Source: Tropicimonas sp033101155 (lineage in GTDB: Bacteria; Pseudomonadota; Alphaproteobacteria; Rhodobacterales; Rhodobacteraceae). Taken from it: a stretch of 64,000 bases of DNA. The stretch spans positions 124,001 through 188,000 of the forward strand of contig NZ_JAWMPX010000008.1 of assembly GCF_033101155.1 (NCBI RefSeq), read 5' to 3'. Below the pieces are notes generated by a model, which did not search any database, was not told the DNA's origin, and saw nothing but the letters and a program-made list of their open reading frames with translations. Below are positions 61,735 to 64,000 of this stretch, piece by piece; position 1 is the first letter of the stretch, and every line of letters starts with the position of its first letter. A program made the translations under genes and the position numbers.

Positions 61735-62583
61735 TCAGGGACTGTCGAGATCCACTCCTTCGATCTCGGCATTGAGCAGACCGCCCAGCACGACGACATA
61801 AGCCGTGATATAGAACCAGAGCAGCATGGCGACGCTGGTGCCGAGCGAGCCATAGACGATATCGTAGCGATTGTGCAGCTGCAGGAAGGCAGCGAAGCCC
61901 CAGGAGGCCGCGCCCCAACTCAGCAGCGCGAACGCAGCGCCGAAAGAGAGCCAGGGTGTGCGCTGCGGCGCCCGGTTCGGCCCGTAGCGATAGACAACGG
62001 CAAGCCCGAACCCGGCGGCAGCCATCGCGACGCACCAGCGCATCAGCTCGACGCCCGCGCCCGGAGGCGGCATGTTCAGGAAGACCTGGCCCGCCAGCGG
62101 CACGAAGAAGATCGTGGCGATGGCGACCATGGCGACGCCCATAAGCAGCAGGGTCAGCGCAATGGAGAGGCCGTTATGGCGCAACGGGCCGCGCGCGTCG
62201 GTCCGGTAGACGGCGTTCATCGCCCGGATCAGCCCGGCGACGGCCAGTCGCGAGACCCAGAGCGCCAGCAGGAAGGAGGTGACCGAGGCCAGCCCGAGCG
62301 CGGGTTTGGGCTGCTGGGCGAGATTGTGCAGGCGGGTGGCGATGGCGTGGGTCGCCGGATCCGGGACAAGCTGGTCATAGGCGCCTATCTGGGCCTCGAT
62401 GACGGCCGGATCGGCGAAGGCGCCCCAGAGCGTTACGAGCGCGCCCAAGGCGGGGAAGAAGGCCAGCAGGCCGAAAAAGGCGACACCGGCAGAGAGCAGA
62501 CCTAGATTGAGCTGGGAAGTGATCCGCATCATGCGGTCCAGCCAGCGCAAGCCGCGCCGGATGTATTCGAGCGGTGTGGTCAC
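61735..62583 (-). CDS. YihY/virulence factor BrkB family membrane protein (second copy)
   Basis: 282 residues, GTG start at 62583 (GTGA overlap with the upstream stop). About six membrane helices; family sequence LLSAGVAFFGLLAFFPALGALVTLWGAF near 28-55 and YGSLGTSVAMLLWFYITAYVVVLGGLLNAE near 242-271. Formerly misnamed ribonuclease BN. Probable inner-membrane transporter or lipid-related protein; function not settled. Lies directly downstream of a paralog. Confidence 0.9.
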   Translation of the reverse strand: MTTPLEYIRRGLRWLDRMMRITSQLNLGLLSAGVAFFGLLAFFPALGALVTLWGAFADPAVIEAQIGAYDQLVPDPATHAIATRLHNLAQQPKPALGLASVTSFLLALWVSRLAVAGLIRAMNAVYRTDARGPLRHNGLSIALTLLLMGVAMVAIATIFFVPLAGQVFLNMPPPGAGVELMRWCVAMAAAGFGLAVVYRYGPNRAPQRTPWLSFGAAFALLSWGAASWGFAAFLQLHNRYDIVYGSLGTSVAMLLWFYITAYVVVLGGLLNAEIEGVDLDSP

Positions 62584-63485
62584 GCGACCGGGGCCGGATC
62601 GGGAGGATCTTGCCGGATCTCGGGCTCTTCAGATTTATTGGACATGGGGGCGGGGGGCGTGTCGAGGCGTTCGCTCTCGGCATTGATCAGCCCGCCCAGC
62701 AACACCACGAAGGCGCTGAGATAGAACCACATCAGCATCGCGATAACCGCCCCGAGCGAACCGTAGACCTCATTGTAGTTGCTGAAATTCTCCAGATAGA
62801 TCGAGAAGCCGACCGAGACGATGGCCCAGAGGCAGACCGCGAAGACGGAGCCGGGCGAGACGAGCGGGCTGCGCGCGTCGGGGCGGTTCGGTCCGAATCG
62901 GTAGAGCAGTCCGATGCCGAGCAGCACGACACCGATGCCGACGAGCCAGCGCAGCGCATCGATCGCCAGCCCCGAATAGGGTCCGAGCGGCAGAAAGGCG
63001 AGCAGGACCGGCGCGACAACGACGCTGGCCATGGCAATCAATGCGACGGCGATGAGCATCAGTGTGAGCAACAGCGCCAGGATGGTACTCCAGAGCCCGC
63101 TCCGCGTCGGCACCTCGTAGACCGCGTTCAAGCCCCGGATCAGCGCCGCCGTCCCGGCCCGCGTGGCCCAGAGCGCGGCAGCGATGGAGAGGGCGGTGGC
63201 CCAGCCGAGCACTTCCTTGGGGCCGGAGGCGATGGCATTCACGCGGCTGGACAGAATGTCGTAGGCCTCCTCCGGCACCATTGGCTCATAGGCCGCAAGT
63301 TGGTCCGCGACGATCTCGGGATCGGCGAAGAAGCCCCAGAGCGTGACCACCGAGGTGATGGCCGGGAAGATGGCGAAGAGGCCGTAAAAGGCGACTCCGG
63401 CAGCAATCAGGCCGATATGGCGGCTGCCGATGCCGTCACCGACGGCACGCAGGAAGGAGAACGCTCTTCGAAAGCGGGATGGCAT
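62580..63485 (-). CDS. YihY/virulence factor BrkB family membrane protein (first copy)
   Basis: 301 residues from ATG 63485; the open frame extends further upstream but with an Arg-rich non-membrane leader. Same plan as its neighbour: LIAAGVAFYGLFAIFPAITSVVTLWGFF near 25-52 and GSLGAVIAMLMWFYLSAFVVLLGGLINAE near 246-274, with an added Pro/Glu tail. The two are a tandem duplication that has diverged. Divergent from gpsA. Confidence 0.9.
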   Translation of the reverse strand: MPSRFRRAFSFLRAVGDGIGSRHIGLIAAGVAFYGLFAIFPAITSVVTLWGFFADPEIVADQLAAYEPMVPEEAYDILSSRVNAIASGPKEVLGWATALSIAAALWATRAGTAALIRGLNAVYEVPTRSGLWSTILALLLTLMLIAVALIAMASVVVAPVLLAFLPLGPYSGLAIDALRWLVGIGVVLLGIGLLYRFGPNRPDARSPLVSPGSVFAVCLWAIVSVGFSIYLENFSNYNEVYGSLGAVIAMLMWFYLSAFVVLLGGLINAESERLDTPPAPMSNKSEEPEIRQDPPDPAPVA

Positions 63486-63654
63486 CGGATTGTTTCTCCG
63501 GTGGTTTTTCGTTGCTACCTTACCATCTGGACCGGGCGGGAAAAGCCGGGCATTGGAGCGATGTCTCAGTGGTTGCCTTCGGCGCCGAGAGCGGTAGATT
63601 CGCGCTCCGTTCGAGCGGCATGACCGCGCCGGGCGATCAGAGGAGGAGCCAGCC

Positions 63655-64000
63655 ATGTCCGAACCGATTGCGCGGGAGCGAAACACGGTGCCCCGGCCCT
63701 ACGGGTCCATCGCGGTGATCGGCGCGGGTGCCTGGGGGACGGCGCTGGCCGCCGTAGCGCGGCGCGCGGGGCGCGAGGTCCGGCTCTGGGGGCGCAACGA
63801 GGAAGATATCGCCACGATCGCCAAGACGGGCTGCAACCTGCGCTATCTGCCCGGTGTGCAACTGCCCGAGGGGATTGCCGCGAGTTGCGATATGGAAGCG
63901 GTGCTAAAGGGCGCCGAGGCGGTGCTGATCGTCACGCCCTCGGTGACCCTGCGCGATATCTGCCGGCAGATGGCGCCGTATCTCGCGGCGGACGCGCCGG
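63655..64000 (+). CDS. gpsA: NAD(P)-dependent glycerol-3-phosphate dehydrogenase, 5' part
   Basis: 115 codons visible, cut by the right window edge. ATG 63655 has AGGAGGAG 6 bases upstream. A 17-residue leader is followed by the NAD site AVIGAGAWGTALAAVA, then WGRNEEDIATIA and NLRYLPGVQLPEGI, all typical of GpsA. Makes sn-glycerol 3-phosphate for phospholipid synthesis. Confidence 0.93.
   Translation, partial: MSEPIARERNTVPRPYGSIAVIGAGAWGTALAAVARRAGREVRLWGRNEEDIATIAKTGCNLRYLPGVQLPEGIAASCDMEAVLKGAEAVLIVTPSVTLRDICRQMAPYLAADAP

Overview
The window is a high-GC bacterial chromosome segment with strong G/C preference at third codon positions. It most resembles an alphaproteobacterium of the Rhodobacterales (Roseobacter/Paracoccaceae type). 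Pointers to this are a sulfolipid sqdB-sqdD-sqdC gene set, an RTX-repeat secreted protein, a valine catabolic acyl-CoA dehydrogenase/hydrolase/mmsB operon, and lipid A-Kdo biosynthesis. The assignment is an inference from gene content; no rRNA or other definitive marker is present. No tRNA, rRNA, CRISPR array or insertion sequence was seen.

Layout. 1-2723: 3' part of an RND efflux permease. 2842-36876: a type VI secretion (T6SS) island. It opens with a leftward operon (small secreted protein, ExbB, two ExbD, and a TonB-like protein with a C-terminal DUF4384-type module), diverging from a rightward operon tssA-tssB-tssC-hcp-tagJ-tssE-tssF-tssG-tssH-vgrG-unknown-tagH(fha)-tssK-tssL-tssM-tagF-PP2C. 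These are followed by a leftward Ser/Thr kinase and OmpA protein, and then by a rightward set of envelope proteins (M15-type peptidase, caspase-Sel1-peptidoglycan-binding fusion, a predicted outer-membrane protein and a Pro-rich secreted protein). 36958-41021: leftward CoA operon (acyl-CoA dehydrogenase, NDP-forming acyl-CoA synthetase, CaiD-like hydratase). 41136-44074: leftward sqdB-sqdD-sqdC. 44359-46526: two small membrane proteins and a pirin. 46639-49708: valine/isobutyrate catabolism. 49783-54426: DUF2147 protein, hisA, two glycosyltransferases and a truncated phosphopantetheinyl transferase. 55169-64000: FAS1-RTX protein, ychF, VOC protein, GH43 glycosidase, waaA, two YihY proteins and the start of gpsA.

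How the parts fit. The T6SS carries 12 of the 13 usual core genes; no TssJ lipoprotein and no PAAR tip gene was recognised. It has a complete post-translational switch: kinase (PpkA-type), PP2C phosphatase, FHA protein and TagF. The same TVIRP motif with an acidic lead occurs in the N-terminus of TssL and in the juxtamembrane linker of the kinase, which makes both likely phospho-threonine docking sites for the FHA protein. The most striking observation is that the periplasmic C-terminus of the kinase and the C-terminus of the TonB-like protein of the adjacent ExbB-ExbD-ExbD operon share the same two-part module. This suggests an energised (proton-motive-force) envelope complex wired to the T6SS switch, in place of the TagQRST sensor known from Pseudomonas. 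hcp lies between two strong RNA hairpins, and a third separates tssA from tssB.
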